Of a stretch of 64,000 bases of DNA, positions 53,455-62,102 are shown piece by piece. The stretch's first letter is position 1. Each line of letters starts with the position of its first letter. The notes under the pieces were generated by a model that ran no database searches, had not been told where the DNA came from, and was given only the letters and a program-made list of their open reading frames with translations. The position numbers were made by a program, and so were the translations under genes. Origin of the DNA: Burkholderiaceae bacterium (GTDB lineage Bacteria; Pseudomonadota; Gammaproteobacteria; Burkholderiales; Burkholderiaceae_F); the NCBI GenBank assembly GCA_022843955.1, contig JALHMQ010000005.1, positions 248,001 through 312,000 on the forward strand, in the 5' to 3' direction.

Positions 53455-54782
53455 AGCTGCTCTCCAATCAACCGTTCGATTTCCGCCAGCCGCATGCGGG
53501 CATCGGCCTGCGCCCGGATCGCCGCCAGGCGTGCCTGCCGCAGTTGCCGCTGGGCTTCGAGCAGCGTGGCGAAGTCCACGCGCCCCGTTTCGTAGGCAGC
53601 CAGCGCCGCATCCAGCGTGGCCCGCGCCTGCGGCTGCAGGCCGCTGACGACCAGCGCCTCCGTGTCGCGCGCCGCCTGCAGCGCCGCCAGCCGCGCACCG
53701 AGTTCGCCGCGCAGCCGTTGCTCGGCCGCGCTGATCCGTGCGCCGGCCGCCTCGACCATCGCCTCGGCCTCGCGCTCCTGGTGCCGGCGACTCTTCTGCT
53801 GCAGCGGGATGTTCACCTCGAACATCAGTTCCCAGTCGGCGATCCGGTTGCGCATCTGGATCGGCGCCACGCTGACCGACAAGTCGGGATAGCGGTTGCG
53901 GTAGGTGAGGTCGCGGTAGCGTTCGGCGCCGGTGCGGCGTGCCGCCTCGACCGCCAACTCCGGGCTGGCCTCGCGCAGCCGCTCGGTCAGGTTCGCGTAC
54001 CGCAGCCGCTCGTCCGAGGGCAGTGCCGGCAGCCGCTGCGGCTGCGCGAGCGGGGCATCCGGCGCGCGCGCCAGCAGCGCGTTCATCTGCGCAGCCGCGG
54101 TGCGCGACTCGGCCCGCATCGCCAGCAGTTCGCTCTGCACCATGGTGCGCTCGGTCTGCGCACGGATCACGTCGGCCTGCGGCGCCAGCCCGTTCGAATA
54201 GCGCGAGCGCGACACCGCCTCCAGCCGGCTGAGCAGTTCGGCCACCTCCTCGGTCAACCGGATGCTCTCGTACACCTGGTAGCGCTGTGCATGCGCGGTC
54301 TTGATCCGCATCGCGATCTCGGTCCACGCGAGCGAGGCTCGCGCCTGCGCCTCGACCGCACCGGCGCTCGCCACGTCGCGCCTCAGCTCGCGCTTGCCCC
54401 ACCAGGGCAGCGACTGGGTGACGATGTAGCGGGTGCTGCCCACGCGGCCCGGCAGCACCGAGGCGCTGCTTTCGCCGCCGTTGGTGATTTCGCGCAACTC
54501 GGTAGTGAACATCGGATCAGCCAGCGCGCCGGCCGGGTAGACGCGCTCTTGCGCGGCCACCGATTCGGCACGCATCGACGCGTACTCCGGGTTGACCTGT
54601 CGTGCGTGGGCGAGCAAGGACTCGACATCGGCACCGAGCGGCGCGGTCTGCGCCATGAGCCCGGACGCGGAGGCGTACAACACGAGCGCCAGCAGGGCGC
54701 GCCAGCGACCCGCGGATCGCGCGACCGGGGTGCCGGTCGGGGTGCCGGTCGGAGTGCGGTCAGGAATGGGGATCGAGTTCAT
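53451..54782 (-). CDS. cusC: outer-membrane efflux protein CusC-like (TolC family)
   Basis: 443-residue outer-membrane factor. The N-terminus (MNSIPIPDRTPTGTPTGTPV) is encoded by a 12-base tandem repeat, then a signal peptide (ALLALVLYASASGLMAQ). Mature features are ARQVNPEYASMRAESVAAQE and the duplicated helical hairpins (ERYRDLTYRNRYPDLSVSVA, ARISAAEQRLRGELGARLAA). It forms the channel of the Cus pump. It overlaps the coding end of the frameshifted membrane gene upstream. Confidence 0.88.
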   Translation of the reverse strand: MNSIPIPDRTPTGTPTGTPVARSAGRWRALLALVLYASASGLMAQTAPLGADVESLLAHARQVNPEYASMRAESVAAQERVYPAGALADPMFTTELREITNGGESSASVLPGRVGSTRYIVTQSLPWWGKRELRRDVASAGAVEAQARASLAWTEIAMRIKTAHAQRYQVYESIRLTEEVAELLSRLEAVSRSRYSNGLAPQADVIRAQTERTMVQSELLAMRAESRTAAAQMNALLARAPDAPLAQPQRLPALPSDERLRYANLTERLREASPELAVEAARRTGAERYRDLTYRNRYPDLSVSVAPIQMRNRIADWELMFEVNIPLQQKSRRHQEREAEAMVEAAGARISAAEQRLRGELGARLAALQAARDTEALVVSGLQPQARATLDAALAAYETGRVDFATLLEAQRQLRQARLAAIRAQADARMRLAEIERLIGEQL

Positions 54783-55330
54783 TGTTCAGCACGCAGTTGG
54801 CGAACCGGCTCAGCCGGACCGCCAGGAGAAGAAGAAGCAGCGCGGTCGCTGCCGTGAACGCGGTTGCGATGGCGGGCACGAGCGCAGGCGCCCGAGACGC
54901 CGACGGGCGACAGCGAGCGCCCGGCCATCAGCACCGCGGTCGACGCCACCAACAGCACGCCCAGCGGCGTGATCGGCCGGTGGGCCGCGGCCGCCAGGTG
55001 CGGACTGACCACCGGCATCAGATCGAACGGCCAGCACGCCAGTGACCAGGCGAGCAGCAGCAGGGCGGCCACCACCACCAGCAGGCAGCGTGAGGCGATG
55101 CGGAACGGATCGAGCGCGCCGGCGCGCCGATCCATCGTGTCGTAGAAGCTGCCGACGGCCAGGATCGCCGCCGCCGCCAGTGCGCAGCTCTCGTGGAACA
55201 GCGCCACCGCCAGCAGCGCCGCCATCGAGCCGCGGATGGCAAGCGTCCACACGAACGCCGGCAGCGCCGGCGCGGCGGTCGGCGACTCTTCTTGCGGCGG
55301 ACCCGGGGCCCGCCACGACAACTTCATCAC
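54760..55330 (-). pseudogene. small polytopic membrane protein of the cus operon, frameshifted near its C-terminus
   Basis: Starts at 55330. Hydrophobic helices are FVWTLAIRGSMAALLAVALF, RCLLVVVAALLLLAWSLACW and ITPLGVLLVASTAVLMAG. The frame then becomes Arg-rich and stops at 54779. One base offset, the expected ending is visible: LVPAIATAFTAATALLLLLL, then LSRFANCVLNNELDPHS, stopping at 54760. So a single-base change near 54,885 divides the gene. About 190 residues when repaired. Family not recognised. Confidence 0.6.
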
Positions 55331-55407
55331 ACCCTCCCTGGGTCTACCGCTCGGTTCTCATCGGCGCCCCGTGACCCGGCCGGCACGCCTGCGCGTCGCA
55401 TACGTGT

Positions 55408-55905
55408 TCAAGGTCGTCTACCGGCGGCGCTGCGGTCGATTTCCTGCTGCGCACGGCGTGTGCGCTCGGACCACTGGCTCTGAATGAAGGCCAGTACGGC
55501 CCAGATCTGATCGTCGGTCAGCACCTCGCCGAAGGCCGGCATCGCGCCCGGCATTCCAGCCGCCGCCGGGCTACCCGCGCGAACGATGTTGAACAGCGTC
55601 CGATTGGCGTGGTGCCACGTGTGCCCGCTGTCGTCGTGCGGCGGCGCCGGCCAGCCGCCGTCCGCTCGGCGAGTGCGCCAGTCGGGCTGCCCTTCAAGGC
55701 GAGCGCCGTGACACTGCGCGCAGTACTGCGCGTAGATTCGGGCGCCGCGCAGGACGCGCTCCGGGTCGTGCAGCGACGGCACCGAGGGCAACTGTTTCCA
55801 CGCCAGCCCGACAATCGAGCCGGCGATGGCCAGCATGACCACCAGGCCGGCCACGGCAATCCGCTGCTCGCGACGCATGTCGCGCGAAGGCGGTCGGCGG
55901 ACCAT
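55408..55905 (-). CDS. membrane-anchored monohaem cytochrome c
   Basis: 165-residue protein with an N-terminal hydrophobic anchor (IAVAGLVVMLAIAGSIVGLA) and one haem motif, YCAQCHGA. The candidate methionine ligand is in GAMPAFGEVLTDDQ, followed by the C-terminal helix IWAVLAFIQSQWSER. It resembles the small cytochromes found next to copper oxidases. It may take electrons during Cu(I) oxidation, which is inference. Confidence 0.8.
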   Translation of the reverse strand: MVRRPPSRDMRREQRIAVAGLVVMLAIAGSIVGLAWKQLPSVPSLHDPERVLRGARIYAQYCAQCHGARLEGQPDWRTRRADGGWPAPPHDDSGHTWHHANRTLFNIVRAGSPAAAGMPGAMPAFGEVLTDDQIWAVLAFIQSQWSERTRRAQQEIDRSAAGRRP

Positions 55906-55915
55906 GGCGGCACAC

Positions 55916-56278
55916 TCACGGCGCCGGCTTCAACTCGGTGAGCGTGATCGCGCCGTTGATACTTGCAGCACGAAATGCCACCTTGTCGCCGACCTTGAAC
56001 TGCTCGAGCCACGCCGGATCCGCTACCTGGAACACCATCGTCATCGGTGGCATCTCCAGGTTCTTGATCTCGCCGTGGCGCAACGTGATCTTGCGTTGAT
56101 CACGATCGATCTTGCGGACCTCGCCGCTGCTCAGGTCGGCGACCGGCCCGCTGCGGTCGATTTCCTGCGACAGGTCGCCATGCGACGAGTGCGCCACACG
56201 CGGATCGGCGGCGCTCAGCGGCGCGGCCGCCAGCAGCGTCGCCGCGGCAGCGGCGACCGCAAGCAAGGGAGTCTTCAT
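55916..56278 (-). CDS. cusF: periplasmic CusF-like Cu(I)/Ag(I)-binding protein
   Basis: 120-residue protein with a signal peptide (LLAVAAAAATLLAAAPLSAA). The CusF metal motif is present: IDRDQRKITLRHGEIKNLEM, PPMTMVFQV, with His, Trp/Met-type ligands in the H-x..-W/E-x-M-x-M pattern. It carries periplasmic Cu(I) to the Cus pump. It lies 10 bases before the cytochrome gene. Confidence 0.88.
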   Translation of the reverse strand: MKTPLLAVAAAAATLLAAAPLSAADPRVAHSSHGDLSQEIDRSGPVADLSSGEVRKIDRDQRKITLRHGEIKNLEMPPMTMVFQVADPAWLEQFKVGDKVAFRAASINGAITLTELKPAP

Positions 56279-56314
56279 CGGTCGTCCTTTCGTCGGAGGG
56301 TTGCAGCGCGCGAC

Positions 56315-56794
56315 TTACGACCGGCCGCCGCCGGCCGCCGGATAGCGGCTGAAGCGACGCGCGCCGCCGTCCTTCAGCACGAGCAGCACGTCGTAGGCGT
56401 CGCGGATGTCGTCGACCTCCATGCCGGGCGAGCCGGTCGGCATGGCGGGCACGGCCAGGCCCACCGCCTGCGGCCGCTCGCCGAGCAGGCGGCTGATGTC
56501 GGCGGCGGGCACGTGGCCCTCGAGCGTGTAGCCGCCGACGCGCGCCGTGTGGCAGCTCGCGTACTTGGAAGGCATGCCTTGCCGCTCGCGCCAGCCGGCC
56601 AGGTTGCCGACGTCGTGCGCGACGACCACGAAGCCGTTCGCCTTCAGGTGGTCGATCCACTTGCCGCAGCAGCCGCAGGTCGGGCTCTTCCAGACTTCGA
56701 CGGTGGGCGCGTCGGCCGCCGCCAGTCGCGGCGCCAGTGCTGCGGAAACGGCCGCGGCCGCGGCGCGCATCAGATCTCTTCGTTGCGTGTTCAT
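56315..56794 (-). CDS. DUF411 metal-binding protein (CopG-like)
   Basis: 159-residue secreted protein from the ATG at 56794. It has a Tat-like leader (RRDLMRAAAAAVSAALAP) and the DUF411 signature VEVWKSPTCGCCGKW with adjacent cysteines, then ASCHTARVGGYTLEGHVP. This family is found in copper and silver resistance clusters and binds Cu(I) in the related CopG. It has 36 bases to the next gene. Confidence 0.85.
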   Translation of the reverse strand: MNTQRRDLMRAAAAAVSAALAPRLAAADAPTVEVWKSPTCGCCGKWIDHLKANGFVVVAHDVGNLAGWRERQGMPSKYASCHTARVGGYTLEGHVPAADISRLLGERPQAVGLAVPAMPTGSPGMEVDDIRDAYDVLLVLKDGGARRFSRYPAAGGGRS

Positions 56795-56830
56795 CGTCAC
56801 TTCCATTCCAAAGGTGCAATGCGTGGCAAA

Positions 56831-57490
56831 TCAGTGGCGCACCAGTTCCCACATCCCCACCGTGCCGATCGGCACCTCGTAGGTCGCCACCCGCTCCACC
56901 CGCGCGAAGGGCGAGGCGCGCAGCACGTCGGTGAACGTGCCGTCGGCATGCGCGGCCGTATTGACCGCGCCATCGAGCAGCCGGACGCTGTTGAACAGCA
57001 GGCGCTTGAGCGCGGTCGTGGGCCGGTCGAAGTCGGCGATCAATGCCCGGCCGCCCGGCCGCAGCACGCGATGCATCTCTTTCAGCGCAGCGCGCTTGAC
57101 CGTCGGATCGAGGTGGTGGAACACGAGGCAGGAGGCGGTGAGCTCCACCTCCTGCAAGGACGCCGGCAGGCGCTGCGCATACCCGGCCAGCCACTGCACC
57201 TGCGGCAGCGCGCCGGCGTACTTCTCGCGCGCCAGCCCGAGCGCGCGTGCATCGGGGTCGACTGCGACGATGCGCGCCCGCGGCAGAGCGGCAGCCAGCG
57301 CCGCCGACAAATTGCCGGTCCCGCTGCCGACATCGAGCACCAACTGCGGCCGCATGGGCGCCGCGTGCGCGGCAAGCTCTTCCTGCAGGAAGCTCGCCGC
57401 GGCGGTCCACTCCGCGAGCCGGTCGTACCAGCCGGTGAGCGCGTGCAGTCTCAGTGGCGGCCGGTAGTCGGGACTGTCGGTCATCGCCAT
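56831..57490 (-). CDS. SAM-dependent methyltransferase in the copper operon
   Basis: 219-residue class I methyltransferase. SAM-binding motif is LVLDVGSGTGNLSAALAAAL; the acidic end is IVAVDPDARALGLAREKY; motif III region is VLRPGGRALIADFDRP. It begins 9 bases after the cupredoxin gene and is on the same transcript as the Cus genes. The substrate cannot be read; membrane-lipid, quinone or small-molecule targets are possible. Confidence 0.8.
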   Translation of the reverse strand: MAMTDSPDYRPPLRLHALTGWYDRLAEWTAAASFLQEELAAHAAPMRPQLVLDVGSGTGNLSAALAAALPRARIVAVDPDARALGLAREKYAGALPQVQWLAGYAQRLPASLQEVELTASCLVFHHLDPTVKRAALKEMHRVLRPGGRALIADFDRPTTALKRLLFNSVRLLDGAVNTAAHADGTFTDVLRASPFARVERVATYEVPIGTVGMWELVRH

Positions 57491-57499
57491 CGCCCGGCG

Positions 57500-57991
57500 C
57501 TAGCGCGGTAACACCTTGATCGTGCCGACCATGCCGGCCTCGAAGTGGCCGGGGATCAGGCAGGCGAACTTGAATTCGCCCACCTCGGTGAACTGCCACA
57601 CCATCTCGCCGCGCTTGCCGGTCGCCACGTGCGCCATGTACGGCGCGTCGTGCTCCATCGTCGGATGCTTGCGCATCATGTCGGCATGCGACTTCAACTC
57701 CTCATCGGTGCCGATCACCATCTCGTGCAACACCTTGCCCTGGTTGCGCACGACGAAGCGGATGGTGTCGCCCTGACGTACGGTGAGCGCAGCCGGCGAG
57801 AAGCGCATCGTGTCGGCCATATCGACCTGCACCGTGCGAGTGACCTTCTTCGGATCCCCTGTCTTGCCGAACGGCGTCGTCACAGGATCCAGGTTCGGAC
57901 TGCGGCTCTCGTGAGAGTCGGTGCCGTGCGCCCCGGCCGATGAGGCGGCCAGAACAAGGGTGAGCGACACAATGGCGGTTGCGATCTTCAT
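57500..57991 (-). CDS. periplasmic cupredoxin
   Basis: 163-residue blue-copper-like protein from the ATG at 57991 with a signal peptide (IATAIVSLTLVLAASSAGA). Ligands: histidine in KVLHEMVIG, then CLIPGHFEAGM with Cys, His and Met in the usual C-x4-H-x4-M spacing. It includes an inserted His/Met-rich helix (SHADMMRKHPTMEHDA). Carrier of one electron and copper between periplasmic partners. Confidence 0.86.
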   Translation of the reverse strand: MKIATAIVSLTLVLAASSAGAHGTDSHESRSPNLDPVTTPFGKTGDPKKVTRTVQVDMADTMRFSPAALTVRQGDTIRFVVRNQGKVLHEMVIGTDEELKSHADMMRKHPTMEHDAPYMAHVATGKRGEMVWQFTEVGEFKFACLIPGHFEAGMVGTIKVLPR

Positions 57992-58046
57992 GTGGAACTC
58001 CAGGGCAAGGGCCATCCGGGACTGTGGGGTCGTTGGGATCAGGGGG

Positions 58047-59426
58047 TCAGTGGCCACCATGGCCGCTTGCGCCACCCGGCTTGCGCGCCTTCAGGGTTGT
58101 CCCCGTGGCGGAAGGCTGCGCGGCGCGCGCCGGTTCCGGCAGCACGCCCTGGTACTCGTAGGCCACCGTGCCTGGCGGGTGCTTGTACCAACCCGGGTCG
58201 CGGTAGTCGCCGGGCTTCACGTCGTCGTGCACCTTGAGCACCGTGAACATGCCGCCCATGCCGATCGGCCCGAAGGGACCGGTGCCGGTCATCATCGGCA
58301 CCGTGTTGTCGGGGATCGGCATCTCCATCTCTTTCATGTCGTACATGCCGCGTTCGCCCATCACCATGTAGTCGGGCACCAGCTTCTGGATCTTCTCCAC
58401 CACCCCGCGGTGATCGACGCCGATCATGGTCGGCACGTCATGTCCCATCGCATTCATCGTGTGATGAGACTTGTGGCAGTGGATCGCCCAGTCGCCCGGG
58501 TAGATCGCATCAAACTCGAAGGCGCGCATCTGCCCCACCGCCACGTCGATCGATACCTCGGGCCACCTGGCCGACTTCGGCACCCAGCCGCCGTCGGTGC
58601 AGGTGACCTCGAAGTCATAGCCGTGCATGTGGATCGGGTGGTTGGTCATGGTGAGATTGCCGAACCGGATCCGCACCCGGTCGTTCTTGCGCACCACGAA
58701 CGGATCGATGCCGGGGAAGATGCGGCTGTTCCAGCACCACAAATTGAAGTCGAGCATGGTGGCGATCTTGGGCGTCGCGCTGCCGGGTTCGATGTCGAAC
58801 GCGTTCAGCAGGAACACGAAGTCGCGGTCGACCTTCATGAAATTCGGGTTACGCGGATGCACGACGAAGAAGCCCATCATCCCCATCGCCATCTGCGTCA
58901 TCTCGTCGGCATGCGGGTGATACATGAAGGTGCCCGACTTCTTCATGTCGAACTCATAGACGAAGGTCTTGCCGGGCTTGATCGGCGGCTGGTTCAGGCC
59001 GCTGACGCCATCCATGCCGGCCGGCAGCAGGAAGCCATGCCAGTGGATCGAGGTCGCCTCCGGCAGCTTGTTCGTCACGAAGATGCGCACGCGATCGCCT
59101 TCGACCGCCTCCAGTGTCGGTCCGGGCGACTGGCCGTTGTAGCCCCACAGATGTGCCTTCATTCCGGGGGCCATCTCGCGCACGACCGGCTCGGCGACCA
59201 GATGGAACTCCTTGACCCCGTTGTTCATGCGGAACGGCAGGCTCCATCCGTTCAGCGTGACCACCGGGTTGTACGGGCGGCCGCTCGCGGGCGGCCGCGG
59301 CAGCTGCGTCGCTGCGCTGGCCTGGGTCGCGGCCTCGGGCAGCGAGGCTGCACCCGCGCGGCTGACCGCGGCGGCGCCCAGGACGCCAACGGCAGCCGAT
59401 TGAAGGAAGTGACGACGTGAGGTCAT
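58047..59426 (-). CDS. multicopper oxidase (copper-resistance type)
   Basis: 459-residue oxidase from the ATG at 59426 with a Tat leader (TSRRHFLQSAAVGVLGAA). Copper ligands: SIHWHGFLLP, FMYHPHADEM, NHPIHMHGYDF and AIHCHKSHHTMN. The last 90 residues are Met/Gly-rich (MPIPDNTVPMMTGTG), possibly a copper-sensing or docking tail. Oxidises Cu(I) in the periplasm. Complete, unlike the oxidase at 38.6 kb. Confidence 0.9.
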   Translation of the reverse strand: MTSRRHFLQSAAVGVLGAAAVSRAGAASLPEAATQASAATQLPRPPASGRPYNPVVTLNGWSLPFRMNNGVKEFHLVAEPVVREMAPGMKAHLWGYNGQSPGPTLEAVEGDRVRIFVTNKLPEATSIHWHGFLLPAGMDGVSGLNQPPIKPGKTFVYEFDMKKSGTFMYHPHADEMTQMAMGMMGFFVVHPRNPNFMKVDRDFVFLLNAFDIEPGSATPKIATMLDFNLWCWNSRIFPGIDPFVVRKNDRVRIRFGNLTMTNHPIHMHGYDFEVTCTDGGWVPKSARWPEVSIDVAVGQMRAFEFDAIYPGDWAIHCHKSHHTMNAMGHDVPTMIGVDHRGVVEKIQKLVPDYMVMGERGMYDMKEMEMPIPDNTVPMMTGTGPFGPIGMGGMFTVLKVHDDVKPGDYRDPGWYKHPPGTVAYEYQGVLPEPARAAQPSATGTTLKARKPGGASGHGGH

Positions 59427-59451
59427 GTCGGATCGCTCAGAGACGTGGTCG

Positions 59452-60867
59452 TTAGTGCGGGGCGCCGCCGCCGCCGAGCGGATTGCGCGCGGCCGGCTCG
59501 AACATGCGTGGCAGGGCTTCCGGACGGCCGATGAGCGTCGTCTGCAGCATGGCGTCGGCGATCCAGAACTCACGCTGCGCCTCGATCGCCTGAATGACGG
59601 AGCCCACCTGCTCTCGCGCGTCGGCCAGCAACTCGAACACCCCGATCAGCATGCCGTTGTAGCGAAGCAAGTTCTCCTCGGCGATGTTCTTGCGCAGCGG
59701 CACGATCTCTTCACGATAGTGGCGCGCAACATCAAAGGCGGTGCGGTAGGCGCCATACGCCTCAGCGGTCTGCGACTGCGCATCCAGCAGGACCTGGCGT
59801 GTGCGAAAGACCGTCGCCTGATAGGTCGAACGCATCTCCGCGCGCAATGCATCGCCTGGGTCGAATACCGGTAGTGGCACCTCGATCTCGTAGCCGCGCT
59901 GGATCGGCGCACCGGTCTCGCTGTTTTGCACGACGCCGGCTTCCAGGCGGCTCACGACGCTGCGCACCTGAGTGAGCCCGCCCAGCTTGGCCGTGTGTTC
60001 AAGCGCGCGCTGCGCCGCCTGCACGTCCAGGCGCTGTTCGAGGAGGGCCTGCGTGATCGCGATCGGCTCGCGCACCGTAGCGGGCAGGTCCGGCAGCCGC
60101 GATGGCAGTTGCAGGCGCGCCGCTTGTGCCCGATCGAGACCCAGCAGGCGGACCAGCGCTTCGTGCGCTGTCAGGTTCGCTTGCTGCGCGCGCGCCAGTT
60201 GAACTGCCGCATCGGCGTAAAACGCCTGCTCACGTGCGCGCTGCAGGCGACTCCAGTTGCCCACGCCCTGCATTCGCCGCGCCAACTCAGCACTGGCCTC
60301 AGCAGCGGTCAGTACATCGCGGTAGTACGCCAAGGTCTGCTGTGCCGCCACCGCCTCGATCCACGCCTTGCGCGCATCGGCGGCCCGCTCGATGATGTCG
60401 CCTGCCGCTTTGATCTTGTCCTGCTCGATGCGCAGGTTCGCCATTTGCGCGCGCAACGGCCAGGTGAGCAGGTCGACGATCTGAAACGACAGCAGACGGC
60501 CAATGTCGATGTCGTCACCGCGCACCAGCCGATCGAAGGTAAAGACCGGATTGATCAGACGACCGCTCTGGACCGCCGCGGCCATGGTGGCCGCGTTCTC
60601 GTGCAGCATGGCCTGAAAGCCGGGGCTGTTCGCCATCGCGATGCGCACGGCGAGGTCGGCCGTCAGCGGCTGCGCCAGCAGACGATCGACTTCGGCCGCC
60701 ACCTGTTGACGCTGCTCGTCGCTGCTGATGCGCCGCGCTTCAGCGCCGGCACGTTCGCGCGCGACGCCCTGCGCGTCGTCCATCGCCCGGTCCACAGAGA
60801 CCGTTGCACATCCGGCCAGCACACTGACCGCCAAGCCCGCGCCAGCGGTTCGCAACCCGCCGCGCAT
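59452..60867 (-). CDS. TolC-family outer-membrane protein, second of the operon
   Basis: 471-residue lipoprotein-type outer-membrane factor with lipobox VSVLAGCAT. Helical repeats such as MANSPGFQAMLHENAATMAA and QVRSVVSRLEAGVVQNSETG, then GDALRAEMRSTYQATVFRTR are typical of TolC homologues. Its ATG overlaps the stop of the upstream gene (TGATG). It is distinct from cusC and lies before the multicopper oxidase, as in operons where such a protein goes with copper oxidation. Confidence 0.84.
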   Translation of the reverse strand: MRGGLRTAGAGLAVSVLAGCATVSVDRAMDDAQGVARERAGAEARRISSDEQRQQVAAEVDRLLAQPLTADLAVRIAMANSPGFQAMLHENAATMAAAVQSGRLINPVFTFDRLVRGDDIDIGRLLSFQIVDLLTWPLRAQMANLRIEQDKIKAAGDIIERAADARKAWIEAVAAQQTLAYYRDVLTAAEASAELARRMQGVGNWSRLQRAREQAFYADAAVQLARAQQANLTAHEALVRLLGLDRAQAARLQLPSRLPDLPATVREPIAITQALLEQRLDVQAAQRALEHTAKLGGLTQVRSVVSRLEAGVVQNSETGAPIQRGYEIEVPLPVFDPGDALRAEMRSTYQATVFRTRQVLLDAQSQTAEAYGAYRTAFDVARHYREEIVPLRKNIAEENLLRYNGMLIGVFELLADAREQVGSVIQAIEAQREFWIADAMLQTTLIGRPEALPRMFEPAARNPLGGGGAPH

Positions 60868-61262
60868 CACTTGGCACCTCCGTGCGAGCCGTGCGCGCCG
60901 CTGTGCGGGGCCGGTTGTGCAGACGCAGGCGCCGAGGCCGCCGGCCGCTCGACCGGGGCTGCCCCGGTCGGGGGGGGGCGTGGCCCCGCGCCAGCCGCTG
61001 GGAGCGCCCCTTGGCCCGTCGGCCCGGGCTGGGCGACATGACCGACATGTCCGCGCAGCGCGCCCATGGTGTCGTTCGCCTCTCGCCAGCCCGGGCCACC
61101 TGCCTCCGGCGACCAACGCCGGAAGTCGGTCATTGGCGATGGCGGTAGCGCTGCGGCGGCCGCCGGCGATCCGGCTGCGGTCGGCGCGGGTTGAGCAACC
61201 AACGGCAGCGGCGCAAGGAGCACGACCGGAAAGAGCAAACGGAGGGACTGGAAGGGATTCAC
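60867..61262 (-). CDS. secreted Pro/Ala-rich protein with a C9 tract, first gene of the copper operon
   Basis: 131-residue exported protein. The signal peptide (SLRLLFPVVLLAPLPLVAQ) is followed by a tryptophan-containing segment (DFRRWSPEAGGPGWREANDT) and a low-complexity tail (GAGPRPPPTGAAPVERPAAS) with terminal HSGAHGSHGG. The reading frame crosses a run of nine G (60970-60978 on the plus strand). Function unknown; a periplasmic His-tailed copper-operon protein. Confidence 0.6.
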   Translation of the reverse strand: MNPFQSLRLLFPVVLLAPLPLVAQPAPTAAGSPAAAAALPPSPMTDFRRWSPEAGGPGWREANDTMGALRGHVGHVAQPGPTGQGALPAAGAGPRPPPTGAAPVERPAASAPASAQPAPHSGAHGSHGGAK

Positions 61263-61340
61263 GGTTCGTCTGCACAGGGGGAGAATCGTTTGCGTGACGG
61301 CACATTAGGAACCACGACGCGTCGATCGCATGACGATCGG

Positions 61341-61356
61341 ATTACAAGTCCGTAAT
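61341..61356. promoter_or_regulatory. palindrome in the divergent cus promoter region, probable CusR/CopR box
   Basis: ATTAC-AAGTCC-GTAAT, a perfect 5-base-pair dyad, between the copper operon (minus) and the cusRS pair (plus). Copper response regulators of the CusR/CopR group bind such inverted repeats. It lies 79 bases before the first gene of the minus operon and 75 before the regulator start. Confidence 0.55.
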
Positions 61357-61430
61357 GTCTGGGTCACGTCCCTGCCGCCTGCTGTTTTCTACAGTGTGCG
61401 GACACAAGACCAACGGGAGGCTGACCGACC

Positions 61431-62102
61431 ATGCGCTTGCTCCTGGCCGAAGATGAGCAGCAGGCTGGCGAATACCTGCTGAAAGGCCTGACCGAGAACG
61501 GCTGGGTGGTGGACTGGGTGCAGACCGGGCCGGATGCGCTGCACATGGCCAGCAACGCGAGCTACGACGTGATCGTGCTGGATATCGGCTTGCCGCAGAT
61601 GGACGGCTGGGAGGTGATCAAGCGGATCCGGATCGACAACAAGACACCCGTGCTGTTCCTGACGGCGCGCGACCGGGTGGAGGACCGCGTGCGTGGCCTT
61701 GAGCTCGGTGCCGACGACTACCTGATCAAGCCGTTCGCGTTCTCCGAACTGCTAGCGCGCATCCGTGCGCTGCAGCGGCGCGGCAAGCAGCAGGAGCCTG
61801 ACATCGTGCGCATCGCCGACCTTGAGGTGCACCTACTGCGCCGACGGGTGGAGCGCGGCGACCAGCGGATCGACCTGACCGCCAAGGAGTACGCGCTGCT
61901 GCTGCTGCTGATGCGCCGCACCGGCGAAGTAATGTCGCGTACGCTGATTGCCGAACAGGTGTGGGACATGAACTTCGACAGCGACACCAATGTCGTGGAA
62001 GTCGCCATTCGGCGGCTGCGGTCCAAGGTCGACGATCCCTTCGACAAGAAGCTGATTCACACGGTGCGCGGGTTCGGTTACGTGCTCGAGGATCGCCCTT
62101 GA
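61431..62102 (+). CDS. cusR: copper-responsive response regulator (CusR/CopR type)
   Basis: 223-residue OmpR-family regulator. The receiver domain has [17 protein letters not shown], the phosphoacceptor in [16 protein letters not shown] and the lysine in [12 protein letters not shown]. The winged helix has [19 protein letters not shown] and the recognition helix ([20 protein letters not shown]). GGGAGG lies 10 bases before the ATG. The stop overlaps the kinase start. Confidence 0.9.
   Translation: MRLLLAEDEQQAGEYLLKGLTENGWVVDWVQTGPDALHMASNASYDVIVLDIGLPQMDGWEVIKRIRIDNKTPVLFLTARDRVEDRVRGLELGADDYLIKPFAFSELLARIRALQRRGKQQEPDIVRIADLEVHLLRRRVERGDQRIDLTAKEYALLLLLMRRTGEVMSRTLIAEQVWDMNFDSDTNVVEVAIRRLRSKVDDPFDKKLIHTVRGFGYVLEDRP

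Noticed and set aside
57921-59420. Open plus-strand frame of about 499 codons
   Set aside because: Antisense to the multicopper oxidase gene; the copper-ligand motifs are on the other strand.
61341-61356. Possible CRISPR-type or phage attachment repeat
   Set aside because: It is a single palindrome in a divergent promoter, without spacers or an integrase, and better explained as a regulator site.
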